Part shown: in pieces, positions 17,443 through 25,636 of the stretch
Layout: each line of letters starts with the position of its first letter
Position numbering within the stretch: the first letter of the stretch is position 1
Assembly: GCF_049472655.1 (NCBI RefSeq)
Contig: NZ_JAQNCS010000012.1
Span: 1-64,000 of the forward strand
DNA: 64,000 bases
Direction: 5' to 3'
Origin: Deferribacter abyssi
GTDB lineage: Bacteria; Chrysiogenota; Deferribacteres; Deferribacterales; Deferribacteraceae
Program-made: the position numbers and the translations under genes
Notes under the pieces: model-generated
Told to the model about the DNA's origin: nothing
The model's database searches: none
Seen by the model: only the letters and a program-made list of their open reading frames with translations

Positions 17443-19362
17443 TTATCTGCCAACAATACGTGAAAAATATCTTCTTGTAGATTCTTGCAGTTTATCAGCA
17501 ACCTTAAAGGCTTCTTTTAATAATTCTTGTTCTTGTTTTGGTAGTTTATAAGGATCAAGATAATGACTCGGCTCCTTACCTTGCTCTATCAAATTAATCT
17601 CATTCTTTAGCCTTATATATGTAAAAAACTCAAAAGCCGCCTTTATATGTTCAACCATTGCGGCATTAAAAACTTTTAACTCAAGCAATTTATCAAGTCT
17701 ATCTATTGTCGTAGTAGCATATATACCTTTTTCAAGCATATACATCCTTACACAATCAACAATAAAAATACTCCCATTCTCCTTAACAGACAATTTCCCC
17801 TTATGCTTATCATCGCTTGAAGTAATAAATCTACCTAATATACCTAGAGGTACTTTATGTTTGAAATCTAGCTCCATCATATGATACAAAAAAATTGAGT
17901 TCTCTTTAATTTCTTTATATACAAAATCTCTTAATTCATGACATAATCGAGTTTCTCCAATTAGAGGCATGAAGTCAAAAAAAATCGATGAATATCTGAC
18001 TCTTTGAGGTTCCGGAACTTCTATCCATTTAGCAATGCGTTCTTTCCAATCTTTTAATCTTCCTCTCCATAGAGGATTATTTACCATAACCTTACCATGA
18101 CACAAAGAATAACCTACTCTAGCTAAAGCATTTACAAGTCTTTCCGCAAATGGGACAAAAAAGGCCTCAACCTCATCATGTAGTTCATCAGGATAGTCTT
18201 CAAAAACAAAACCATTATCCTGGTCAGGTCCTAAAAGCATCTCTTTCCTACCGCCACTCCCCATTATCATAAAACAGAACTTGATATCTGGAGGTTTAAA
18301 CCCATCTGAAATCATATCTTCATAAACTAATTTAAAGCATCTTTTTATTATATTGTGGTGAATATATGATATAATTTCCATAGTCTCAACATGAGACCTG
18401 TTTTCCATCAAAAGCACCTTTGCTACTAAAACAAGTTCTTTTTTTATCCTGGAAAGTTCATCTAGAGATCTTGCTTCTTTAGCTTTTCCAACAAGGAAAA
18501 TAGTTTTTTGACTGCGAAACTTCATTAAATCTCTTATAGTAACTATTCCAACTATTTTATCTCCATCTAGTACAGGCAAATGTCTAATTTTATGCCGAAG
18601 CATGAATGCAGCCGCCTCGTACATATAAGTTTCTGGAGACATATAGTAAGGTTCAGGGGTCATTATATCTTTAGCTTGCAATGTACCAAGATTACTATCT
18701 ATTTCTCTAGCTAATACTTTAACAACAAGATCACGTTCGGTAATTATACCAATTAATTTTCTATTATGATCACAAACAAGAATTGATCCTATGCCTTTTA
18801 TCGTCATTATTTTTGCAATTTCATGGACAGTTGTTTCTGGAAAACAAATTTCAACTGGTGACGACATAATTTCAATCAATTTTTTCTGAAAAGGAAAAGC
18901 CTCAATAAGTGAAACAGGTTCTGATAATTGAGTTTTAACAACATCAGAATATAGTCTCTTAATCCTTGAAAAAACAGCTTTACTAAAAAAATTAGCTATG
19001 ATAGGATATTTTCTTGAAATATCAAGAATTAACTCTCTAGGTATTAATAAACATTCTGTTATAGTAGCAGTCTTAGCACCGGCAGTATACCCTTCATTAG
19101 AAAAAATCGGAGTCCATCCAAAAAATTCCCCTTCTTTTCTTATATCTACAACAACTTCTACACCTTCGGTTGCTTCTGTGAATATTTCAACAATTCCATC
19201 AATAATAAAGTACAAAAAGCCTGTAGGTTCATCATACTGTGAAAATATAACCTCATTATTACTAAACTTTTTAACAAATACTTTTTCTCGAAATTTTTCT
19301 ATTTCATGATCAGGTAAATTTTTAAAAGGTTCAGACTGTTTTAGTCGTTTAAGAATACCCAC
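17443..19362 (-). CDS. cNMP-binding/CBS/DUF294 nucleotidyltransferase signalling protein
   Basis: A 639-residue multidomain regulator. Domains in order: cyclic-nucleotide-binding fold (about 12-130), a pair of CBS domains (about 165-285, with IGIITERDLV and VGIVTIRDLM), a DUF294 nucleotidyltransferase (motif MGSGGRKEMLLGPDQDN, GlnD-like) and a DUF294 C-terminal helical domain. Proteins of this type often sit beside acetate permease (ActP-like) genes, as here. A role in nucleotide-dependent control of uptake or metabolism is inferred; no reaction has been shown. The start is GTG 19362 with AAGGGG upstream. Confidence 0.87.
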   Translation of the reverse strand: MGILKRLKQSEPFKNLPDHEIEKFREKVFVKKFSNNEVIFSQYDEPTGFLYFIIDGIVEIFTEATEGVEVVVDIRKEGEFFGWTPIFSNEGYTAGAKTATITECLLIPRELILDISRKYPIIANFFSKAVFSRIKRLYSDVVKTQLSEPVSLIEAFPFQKKLIEIMSSPVEICFPETTVHEIAKIMTIKGIGSILVCDHNRKLIGIITERDLVVKVLAREIDSNLGTLQAKDIMTPEPYYMSPETYMYEAAAFMLRHKIRHLPVLDGDKIVGIVTIRDLMKFRSQKTIFLVGKAKEARSLDELSRIKKELVLVAKVLLMENRSHVETMEIISYIHHNIIKRCFKLVYEDMISDGFKPPDIKFCFMIMGSGGRKEMLLGPDQDNGFVFEDYPDELHDEVEAFFVPFAERLVNALARVGYSLCHGKVMVNNPLWRGRLKDWKERIAKWIEVPEPQRVRYSSIFFDFMPLIGETRLCHELRDFVYKEIKENSIFLYHMMELDFKHKVPLGILGRFITSSDDKHKGKLSVKENGSIFIVDCVRMYMLEKGIYATTTIDRLDKLLELKVFNAAMVEHIKAAFEFFTYIRLKNEINLIEQGKEPSHYLDPYKLPKQEQELLKEAFKVADKLQESTRRYFSRIVGR

Positions 19363-19381
19363 AAAATCCCCTTGTCAGCTA

Positions 19382-19744
19382 TCATCCTTTCAAAACTTTT
19401 TTCTTATTAAAACTTATCGGATGAGCGTGTTGTTTAATGATAAATTCCCCTATTACTTTAAACCATATTGTCACACTAGCTATTCCTGTCCAAAGGTTAT
19501 AAGGATAAGCAAATAGTACTACCCCAAAAATAGCCCAAATTAAAGCTAAACCTGCAAAAAGGTTCAATAATCCAACGTAAGGTGCCCACTTTTTAGGGTT
19601 TGGTGGTAGCTCTCCTTTCTTCACTGCAACGTTAGTAAAATCTTTCTTTATAAAAATCTTATATGCGTTTTTCAACCATACAAATGATAAAGGGAATAAT
19701 GCAAGAAATAAAATCCAATTCATAGTTGTTATTATATCAGGCAT
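19382..19744 (-). CDS. Small membrane protein of the symporter cluster
   Basis: A 120-residue protein with three hydrophobic segments (about 8-25, 55-80, 85-105) and a basic C-terminus. No family is recognised with confidence. ATG 19744 is preferred over an in-frame GTG at 19750 because AAGGAG sits five bases before it. It lies between the symporter and the DUF294 protein on the same strand, so a role linked to the transporter or its control is plausible. A hairpin at 19814-19840 separates it from the symporter. Confidence 0.75.
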   Translation of the reverse strand: MPDIITTMNWILFLALFPLSFVWLKNAYKIFIKKDFTNVAVKKGELPPNPKKWAPYVGLLNLFAGLALIWAIFGVVLFAYPYNLWTGIASVTIWFKVIGEFIIKQHAHPISFNKKKVLKG

Positions 19745-19813
19745 AAACACTCCTTATTGATATTCATTTTAGCTTAGTCTGCATAGATTATCAATTTATA
19801 TGCAAAAGAAAAT

Positions 19814-19840
19814 AAAGCTTCCTCATTACGAGGAAGCTTT
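19814..19840 (-). terminator. Hairpin between symporter and downstream genes
   Basis: A perfect 11-bp stem: AAAGCTTCCTC (19814-19824) and GAGGAAGCTTT (19830-19840) around a 5-base loop, followed on the minus strand by ATTTTCTTTT. It can act as a full or partial terminator after the symporter gene and would reduce expression of the two downstream genes. Confidence 0.75.
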
Positions 19841-19863
19841 ACAAACACCCCATTATTACATTT

Positions 19864-21672
19864 TTAATGTTCAACTGCAGTTCCAGCACCTTTAGGATAA
19901 CGAACACTTTCAACCATCTCTGCAATATCTTCCGGTACTTTTTCTGTCATATTTTTAACAATAAAAGCCACAATAAAGTTTACCAAAGCACCAATAGCCC
20001 CAAAAGCATTAGGTTCTATACCAAAGAATAAATAACCTCCGGTTTCAGCTGGACTTGGGAAAAAAGCTGTACTTTTTATGAAAAAGATACCTTTATATCC
20101 AAACACATAGAACATTGTAACACCAATACCTGCAATCATCCCTGCTATAGCTCCTTGCCTGTTCATTGTCTTACTAAAAATCCCCATCATTAATGCAGGG
20201 AAAATAGAACTAGCAGCAAGACCAAACGCAATAGCAACAGTACCAGCAGCAAAATCTGGTGGATTAAGACCTAAATATCCAGCTACCACAATAGCACAAG
20301 CCATTGCTATCCTTCCCGCTAAAAGCTCTCCTTTATCAGAAAGATCTTTCATAAACATATTTTTAAGGAGATCATGCGAAATTGCTGAAGAGATTGCAAG
20401 TAACAATCCAGCAGCTGTAGATAATGCAGCAGCTAAACCACCAGCTGCAACAAGACCAATTACCCAGTTAGGAAGATTTGCAATTTCTGGATTTGCCAAA
20501 ACCATTATATCTCTGTTAACATATAATTCATTACCATTCCAACCTGCTTCTTTAGTCTTAGCAATAAAATTCTTATCTTTACTTTTATCATTATAATATT
20601 GTATACGCCCATCACCATTTTTATCTTTAAATTTTAGCAAACCAGTTACTTCCCAACGTTTAAACCAATCTGGACGATCATCATATTTTATACTACTTTC
20701 TGGAGCAAAAATATCTCCAGCAGCTACAACAGCTTTATTAATAGTTGCATGAAGATTAAGTCTAGCCATCGCAGCAACTGCTGGTGCAGTTGTATAAAGA
20801 ATAGCAATAAATACAAGTGCCCATCCAGCAGAACTTCTAGCATCTTTAACTTTTGGTACTGTGAAAAAACGTATAATAACGTGAGGAAGACCTGCTGTAC
20901 CAATCATCAAAGACAAAGTGTAAACAAACATATTAAGCTTGCTAATTCTAGGAGCAGTAGTATACTCAGAAAAACCAAGTTCAGTAACAACTTGATTTAA
21001 TTTGTCTAAAAGATACATGTCTGTCCCAGAAAATTTAGAACCAAGCCCAAGCTGTGGGATAGGATTACCAGTAAGGTGTAATGAGATAAAAATTGCTGGT
21101 ATAGTATAAGCCAAAATTAATACACAATACTGAGCAACTTGAGTGTAAGTAATACCTTTCATTCCACCAAAAACAGCATACATAAAAACAATCGCCATAC
21201 CAACTATTACACCCGTTGTATTAGATACTCCTAAAAATCTTGAAAATGCAACACCAACACCTGTCATCTGACCAATAATATATGTTGTTGAAGCTATTAA
21301 CAAACATAAAACTGCAACGATAGCTGCTCCATCTGAATAATAGCGAGTTTTAAAGAAGTCAGGAACTGTATATTTACCAAATTTTCTTAAGTAAGGAGCT
21401 AATAACATGGCAAGTAAAACGTAACCACCAGTCCAACCCATAAGGAAAAGTGATCCACCATACCCCATAAATGCAATAAGACCAGCCATTGATATAAATG
21501 AAGCTGCAGACATCCAGTCAGCACCTGTAGCCATACCATTTAATACAGGGTGTACTCCACCACCAGCTACATAAAATTCTTTAGTACTACCAGCTCTTGA
21601 CCAAATAGCAATACCTATATAAAGAGCAAAAGTAAGACCTACGATTATATATGTTGTTGTTTGTAAACTCAT
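19864..21672 (-). CDS. Sodium:solute symporter, acetate-permease-like (SSS family)
   Basis: A 602-residue, roughly 13-helix symporter of the SSS family. It carries the helix-1/2 region AGGGVHPVLNGMATGADWMSAASF typical of the ActP-like branch that pairs with DUF4212. A hydrophilic loop at about residues 325-385 includes DKNGDGRIQYYND, an EF-hand-like sequence. Substrates are likely acetate or other short carboxylates driven by sodium. The second of two ATGs (21672) is chosen because AAGGAGG lies six bases before it; the first (21678) touches that site. It follows the DUF4212 gene by 11 bp. Confidence 0.9.
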   Translation of the reverse strand: MSLQTTTYIIVGLTFALYIGIAIWSRAGSTKEFYVAGGGVHPVLNGMATGADWMSAASFISMAGLIAFMGYGGSLFLMGWTGGYVLLAMLLAPYLRKFGKYTVPDFFKTRYYSDGAAIVAVLCLLIASTTYIIGQMTGVGVAFSRFLGVSNTTGVIVGMAIVFMYAVFGGMKGITYTQVAQYCVLILAYTIPAIFISLHLTGNPIPQLGLGSKFSGTDMYLLDKLNQVVTELGFSEYTTAPRISKLNMFVYTLSLMIGTAGLPHVIIRFFTVPKVKDARSSAGWALVFIAILYTTAPAVAAMARLNLHATINKAVVAAGDIFAPESSIKYDDRPDWFKRWEVTGLLKFKDKNGDGRIQYYNDKSKDKNFIAKTKEAGWNGNELYVNRDIMVLANPEIANLPNWVIGLVAAGGLAAALSTAAGLLLAISSAISHDLLKNMFMKDLSDKGELLAGRIAMACAIVVAGYLGLNPPDFAAGTVAIAFGLAASSIFPALMMGIFSKTMNRQGAIAGMIAGIGVTMFYVFGYKGIFFIKSTAFFPSPAETGGYLFFGIEPNAFGAIGALVNFIVAFIVKNMTEKVPEDIAEMVESVRYPKGAGTAVEH

Positions 21673-21683
21673 GGACATCCTCC

Positions 21684-21944
21684 TTAATCTTCTGCGACGT
21701 CAAATTCTTCGTCTATTTTACCCATTAATTTAGCATAAATGAATATCAAAGCGACAAATACATATATTGAGCCCTGTTGTGCAAACCAAAATCCGAGAGG
21801 ATACCCGCCAATCTTAATAGTATTTAATACATCAACTAAAAGTATTCCTGCTAAATAAGATACTAAAAACCACACAATTAATACATTTCTTATTAAAGAC
21901 AGATTTTTCTTCCAATAAGCTTCTAATTTTTCCCTATCGACCAT
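21684..21944 (-). CDS. DUF4212 small subunit of the sodium:solute symporter
   Basis: An 86-residue protein with two transmembrane helices (about 20-42 and 50-72), starting MVDREKLEAYWKKNL and containing GYPLGFWFAQQGS, both marks of DUF4212. Such proteins are the small partners of ActP-like SSS symporters and are nearly always encoded directly upstream, as here. GAGGTG precedes ATG 21944. It is the first gene of the symporter operon and lies behind a long leader. Confidence 0.92.
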   Translation of the reverse strand: MVDREKLEAYWKKNLSLIRNVLIVWFLVSYLAGILLVDVLNTIKIGGYPLGFWFAQQGSIYVFVALIFIYAKLMGKIDEEFDVAED

Positions 21945-22020
21945 ACTTCACCTCACTTTAAAATCTTAGAAAAACATTTAAAAATACAAACTAAAGATAT
22001 ATCAAACTTACTTTCCTATC

Positions 22021-22031
22021 TCACCTCCTTT
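22021..22031 (-). promoter_or_regulatory. Orphan consensus Shine-Dalgarno in the symporter leader
   Basis: AAAGGAGGTGA on the minus strand is a near-complete complement of the usual 16S rRNA 3' end, yet no usable open frame follows at normal distance: GTG within it meets TAG after one codon, and TTG further on is followed by a stop after four codons. It lies about 80 bases before the DUF4212 start and could act as a ribosome standby or regulatory site. Confidence 0.55.
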
Positions 22032-22068
22032 CCTAATTTTTAAATTATCATCCACATAACCCGTCTAA

Positions 22069-22097
22069 TATTTAATACATTGTTTTAATATTGTCAA
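22069..22097 (-). promoter_or_regulatory. Putative sigma-70 promoter of the symporter operon
   Basis: On the minus strand TTGACA (22097-22092) is followed after 17 bases by TAAATA (22074-22069). The -35 is perfect and the -10 is weak. The palindrome at 22132-22163 lies about 35 bases upstream of the -35 box, a position more typical of an activator or of a second control point. Confidence 0.5.
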
Positions 22098-22131
22098 CCA
22101 TTAAATACTCTCAAGAAAGACTTTGTTTGCA

Positions 22132-22163
22132 CATACTGTATATTGTATACAATATACAGTATG
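22132..22163. promoter_or_regulatory. 32-bp perfect palindrome, putative operator
   Basis: The two 16-base halves (22132-22147 and 22148-22163) are exact reverse complements. The centre is ATTGTATACAAT (22142-22153), and ATTGTATACAATATACA (22142-22158) is identical to 6929-6945 before the molybdoenzyme operon. With no T run after it and an AT-rich centre, a protein-binding site is more likely than a terminator. The GTATAC core fits a GntR-type regulator. Confidence 0.75.
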
Positions 22164-22343
22164 CAATAGAGCATAACTTATTGATATTAAAAATATTATC
22201 AAAAAGTATTTTTATTACATTGTTATATTCACTGTTGATACCAATATAATTTTTCATAACCTTTTTTTATTTTTTTATCTTTATCTCATAGAATCATTAT
22301 AATTTCTACATAAAAAATTTATTAGTCATAGCAATAAAAAAAC

Positions 22344-22371
22344 TTGACATAAACTAACTCAACTATATTTT
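22344..22371 (+). promoter_or_regulatory. Promoter of hsp20
   Basis: TTGACA at 22344-22349 and TATTTT at 22366-22371 are 16 bases apart, placing the transcript start about 30 bases before the hsp20 ATG. It looks like an ordinary vegetative promoter; no heat-shock sigma motif or CIRCE repeat is seen. Confidence 0.6.
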
Positions 22372-22409
22372 ATTTATTAGAAATTAAAATAAAGATCAGG
22401 AGGTGGGCT

Positions 22410-22874
22410 ATGTTAGAAAGGTGGAGAGGTAACAAACCTGCAGTAACAAGTCCATTCAGAGAACTACTAACATTTCAAGAAGAAATTAACAAGCTTTTTG
22501 ACGACTTTTTCAAAGTACCAAAAACACTTGATGATGTTGCTAAGTTTATACCTGACATCGATATTGCTGAAACAAAAGACGCATTTATAATAAAAGCTGA
22601 TTTACCAGGTCTATCTGAAAAAGACATCGAAGTCAGCCTAACAAACAATATATTAACAATAAAAGGTGAAAGAAAAGAAGAGAAAGAAGAAAAAGATAAA
22701 AATTACTATAGAAAAGAAAGAGTTTTTGGCAGCTTTTTGAGAGAAATACAAATTCCTAAGAAAGTTCAATCTGATAAAGTTAAGGCTAAATTTAAAAATG
22801 GTGTACTTGAAATAAAGCTACCAAAAGCAGAAGAAGAAAAAGAAAAAACAGTAAAAATTGAAGTCGGAGAGTAA
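22410..22874 (+). CDS. Hsp20/alpha-crystallin small heat-shock protein
   Basis: A 154-residue small heat-shock protein that holds unfolding proteins in soluble complexes without ATP. The alpha-crystallin domain spans about residues 45-140 with the signatures ADLPGLSEKDIEVSL, ILTIKGER, FGSFLREIQIP and the C-terminal FKNGVLEIKLPKAEE. AGGAGG precedes ATG 22410. It is a single-gene transcript with its own promoter and terminator. The charged EEKEEK stretch is common in thermophile versions. Confidence 0.95.
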   Translation: MLERWRGNKPAVTSPFRELLTFQEEINKLFDDFFKVPKTLDDVAKFIPDIDIAETKDAFIIKADLPGLSEKDIEVSLTNNILTIKGERKEEKEEKDKNYYRKERVFGSFLREIQIPKKVQSDKVKAKFKNGVLEIKLPKAEEEKEKTVKIEVGE

Positions 22875-22881
22875 ACTATCA

Positions 22882-22907
22882 AAGAGGCCTATTGGCCTCT
22901 TTTTTTT
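22882..22907 (+). terminator. Rho-independent terminator of hsp20
   Basis: AAGAGGCC (22882-22889) pairs with GGCCTCTT (22894-22901) around TATT and runs into eight T. Confidence 0.93.
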
Positions 22908-23164
22908 CTATTTTACTATCAATATGATTGAAAATCTTCAATGTTAGACCATATTTATAATAAAGTAATTTAAAAATCATATTCGAAATTAATATATTTT
23001 TGCATTCTGACAAGCAGTTATAAATATACGCTATAATATCTTTTCAAAAATATAGATACACAATATTTTATTCATAGAAAGTAACACTTCAAACTAGTTT
23101 TCCAGACTTTGTAATCTTTTACATTTAAACCAAACAGTCATAAAAATATTATCTACCAAAACTA
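22908..23164. other. AT-rich spacer before the chemosensory operon
   Basis: About 257 bases with no open frame. A second rightward promoter is possible (TGACAA near 23007 with TATAAT near 23031), which would give a leader of about 160 bases for the downstream operon. Nothing else is recognised. Confidence 0.35.
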
Positions 23165-23193
23165 TTGTCATTATTAATTATTTTATGTATAAT
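23165..23193 (+). promoter_or_regulatory. Strong promoter predicting a leaderless chemosensory transcript
   Basis: TTGTCA (23165-23170), a 17-base spacer and a perfect TATAAT (23188-23193). The expected start of transcription, six to eight bases downstream, coincides with ATG 23201. No ribosome binding site precedes that ATG, which fits a leaderless mRNA. Confidence 0.72.
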
Positions 23194-23200
23194 ACTTTTA

Positions 23201-23617
23201 ATGGATGCGATATCTTTATTTTACATAAACAACATAGGTTTTGCTATAGAATTAAAATACATCTATAAATCTATGTCTATTTCAAACATTAAAAAACTTC
23301 CTAATTTGCCTCCACAACTGTTATCTTTCACCGTTTTTAACGAACAAATTGTACCTATCTATAATTTAGCTCATTTTTTTAATATAAACAGATTTAATAC
23401 CAATTATTTACTTTTTTTCTCTAAAAACAATATTATTCTATCATTTGCAGTAGAAAAAATTGACACTACCACTAACTATCAAATCATAAAGAGTGAAAAT
23501 ATTACAAATATTTCATTTTTAAACAAAAATAAAATTTTACTCTGTAATAATATGAATCATTTTTTACTAGATTATTTTATGCTTTTTCAAGCATCTGAAA
23601 TGAAAATTAACGAATAG
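23201..23617 (+). CDS. Diverged CheW-like coupling protein
   Basis: A 138-residue protein that aligns in outline with CheW: FAIELKYIYKSMSIS (strand plus the 'V.EI' position), IKKLPNLPPQLLSFTVFNEQIVPIYNLAHFFNI (matching the usual vPxaPxxvxGvxxxRGxviPVidLxxxf), then a second SH3-like half. The typical 'NLRG' loop is replaced by TVFNEQ. ATG 23201 is preferred, as the frame upstream of it starts only at TTG inside the promoter. It would couple the next gene's receptor to the CheA-REC kinase. It is the first gene of a six-gene operon and ends 9 bp before the receptor's ATG. Confidence 0.65.
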   Translation: MDAISLFYINNIGFAIELKYIYKSMSISNIKKLPNLPPQLLSFTVFNEQIVPIYNLAHFFNINRFNTNYLLFFSKNNIILSFAVEKIDTTTNYQIIKSENITNISFLNKNKILLCNNMNHFLLDYFMLFQASEMKINE

Positions 23618-23626
23618 GAGGCTTAA

Positions 23627-25636
23627 ATGAACAAAGAAAACACTATTAAATACTTAAACAGAGTGATATATATCTATATATTATTTTCATTATTTTTCTT
23701 ATTAGTATCATCTACATATTTTTATAAATATCTTAAAAACAAATTTGATACTCACATCCAAATTGAATCAATAAAACTTAACAATATGATAAAATCAAAA
23801 GAAACAGAAAATCTTGTTATTTTAAAATCAATTATTAAAAATAGTCTTAAAAATTTTAAACCCTCAGAAAATTACAAAATTGTAAAACTTATAAAAAATA
23901 ATGACGATAATTTTATTCCTATACAAACTATAAATGAAATAAAAACAACACCTGTAACAAAAAAATCTTTTATTTACAATGATCTTATCATAGGCAAACC
24001 AGTTACAGCTGTCACAGGTACAATAAACAAACTAAAAATAAACACTCTCTATAGATTAGATGAAAAAACATTATACGTCATTAAACAAGAAATCGATATC
24101 ACAAACAATAATCTTATTTTTTATCCAATACATCAGAGTATCAATGATCCTGATCAACCAGTAGAAAAAAACAAATATTACACATTTAACAATCAAATAA
24201 TCATCAAAAATGGTGTAAGTATTTTTAATAAAACATTTTTATTTGTTTTAGTCATTGCTTCGATATTATCATTAGGTTTATGGAGTATAGTTAATTACTT
24301 AAAAAATTACCAATCAGAAATCGACAAATTATACACTATGCTAATATCTTTGCAAAATAAGAAGATTAATGATATTGATATTAAAACTCTACCAAATGAA
24401 CTCAGAAATATCTTTGAAAACTTTGCCAACGAAATAAGCAAAGAAGTTCAGGAAAAAAATATTTTCAAAAATATTATTAAAATCTCCACAAATATTGTTT
24501 TATTGAAAAACTTGAAAAATGAGATTATTTTTGCATCAGATTATGTTTATAAATATTTTAGTGTTGAACTAGATAGAAAAAAAGAACTTTTAAAAAACAG
24601 GTCTTTTAATAACTTCTTAAATATCATTGATAATTTGGAAGATAACACTGAATTTCAATTTAATAATAGCAGCTTTTTACTTCGCAAGAAAACAACTCCT
24701 GAAAATAATATTTTAATTATCATAACAGATGTAACAGATTTTAAAAATAAAATTGAATTTATATCTAAAAAGTATAATAAATTGAAATCAAATATTGAAA
24801 AAATAGAACCCACTATATACGAACTAACCTCTATATCAAACGAACTTAAATCTACAGTACTAAATACATCATCTTCTCTTTCAGAACAAAGCTCAGCACT
24901 TTCAGAAATTAGCTCAGCACTTGACGAAATAAGAAACGTTGTGAAAAATCTTGATATATCTTTAGAAAAAATGAGAAAGCTTATAGAAAATATTGAAGAA
25001 ACCAGTTATGAAAGTACTGATAAACTATTGGAATTTGAAAAAGTTATTGACAAAATAAATCAATCTGCTTCTTTTATATCAAATGAAATTGCTGGTTTAA
25101 CTGAAAAAGCTTATAGTATTACTTCATTTGTGGACAGCATTTTCGATATTGCCAACCAAACAAAAATTCTTGCAATTAATATAGCCATTGAAGCAGCAAA
25201 ATCTGAAAACGAATCAGGTAAATTTACAATTATAGCACAAGAAGTAAAGCAACTAGCTAATAAAGCAGAGTCCACATCATCTGACATCAAAAAAATGGTA
25301 AATGATATAATCACAAGCATTAATAAAACAACTATGACTACTGAAGAAGCTTTAAAAAATATTCTTCATTCAAAAGATTATTTTGAACCGTTAAAGAACC
25401 TTATAATGAAAAATAAAGATTCGGTATCAAAAATAGCTGTCAACATAACTGACATTACAGAATCCTTCAAAGATCACACAATCGGGCTAAATGATATAAC
25501 AGCTACAACAAAAGATATCTCTCAAGCAATAACTGATATTACAAAGTCTAGTGAAGAAACTAAAGATTCAGCAAATATAATATCAGAAAATATAATCAAA
25601 TTAAGAGAGATTATGAAACAGGTAGATAATGAATAA
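23627..25636 (+). CDS. Methyl-accepting chemotaxis protein with PAS-like domain and diverged hairpin tip
   Basis: A 669-residue receptor with AGGAGG before ATG 23627. Layout: TM1 at about 12-33, a periplasmic domain of about 165 residues, TM2 at about 200-222, a PAS-like cytoplasmic domain (about 275-375, ending ILIIITDVTDFK), and a signalling coiled coil (about 385-660). The hairpin tip reads NQTKILAINIAIEAAKSEN, then ESGKFTIIAQEVKQLA, so the normally invariant RAGExGRGF segment is replaced by KSENESGKF. That segment contacts CheA and CheW, and both partners here are also diverged, suggesting a co-evolved, insulated signalling set. It overlaps the cheA start by 8 bases. Confidence 0.87.
   Translation: MNKENTIKYLNRVIYIYILFSLFFLLVSSTYFYKYLKNKFDTHIQIESIKLNNMIKSKETENLVILKSIIKNSLKNFKPSENYKIVKLIKNNDDNFIPIQTINEIKTTPVTKKSFIYNDLIIGKPVTAVTGTINKLKINTLYRLDEKTLYVIKQEIDITNNNLIFYPIHQSINDPDQPVEKNKYYTFNNQIIIKNGVSIFNKTFLFVLVIASILSLGLWSIVNYLKNYQSEIDKLYTMLISLQNKKINDIDIKTLPNELRNIFENFANEISKEVQEKNIFKNIIKISTNIVLLKNLKNEIIFASDYVYKYFSVELDRKKELLKNRSFNNFLNIIDNLEDNTEFQFNNSSFLLRKKTTPENNILIIITDVTDFKNKIEFISKKYNKLKSNIEKIEPTIYELTSISNELKSTVLNTSSSLSEQSSALSEISSALDEIRNVVKNLDISLEKMRKLIENIEETSYESTDKLLEFEKVIDKINQSASFISNEIAGLTEKAYSITSFVDSIFDIANQTKILAINIAIEAAKSENESGKFTIIAQEVKQLANKAESTSSDIKKMVNDIITSINKTTMTTEEALKNILHSKDYFEPLKNLIMKNKDSVSKIAVNITDITESFKDHTIGLNDITATTKDISQAITDITKSSEETKDSANIISENIIKLREIMKQVDNE

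Larger units (their letters stand above)
21945..22409. other. Divergent regulatory region between symporter operon and hsp20
   Basis: 465 bases without an open frame. It holds an orphan ribosome binding site (22021-22031), a leftward promoter (22069-22097), a 32-bp perfect palindrome (22132-22163) and the rightward hsp20 promoter (22344-22371). No CIRCE element is seen. Confidence 0.7.

Noticed and set aside
17410..17445. Terminator after the DUF294 gene
   Set aside because: The only hairpin is a short AT stem without a T tract.
22132..22163. Transcription terminator
   Set aside because: The stem is almost entirely AT at its centre, has no loop and no T run on either side; an operator is more likely.
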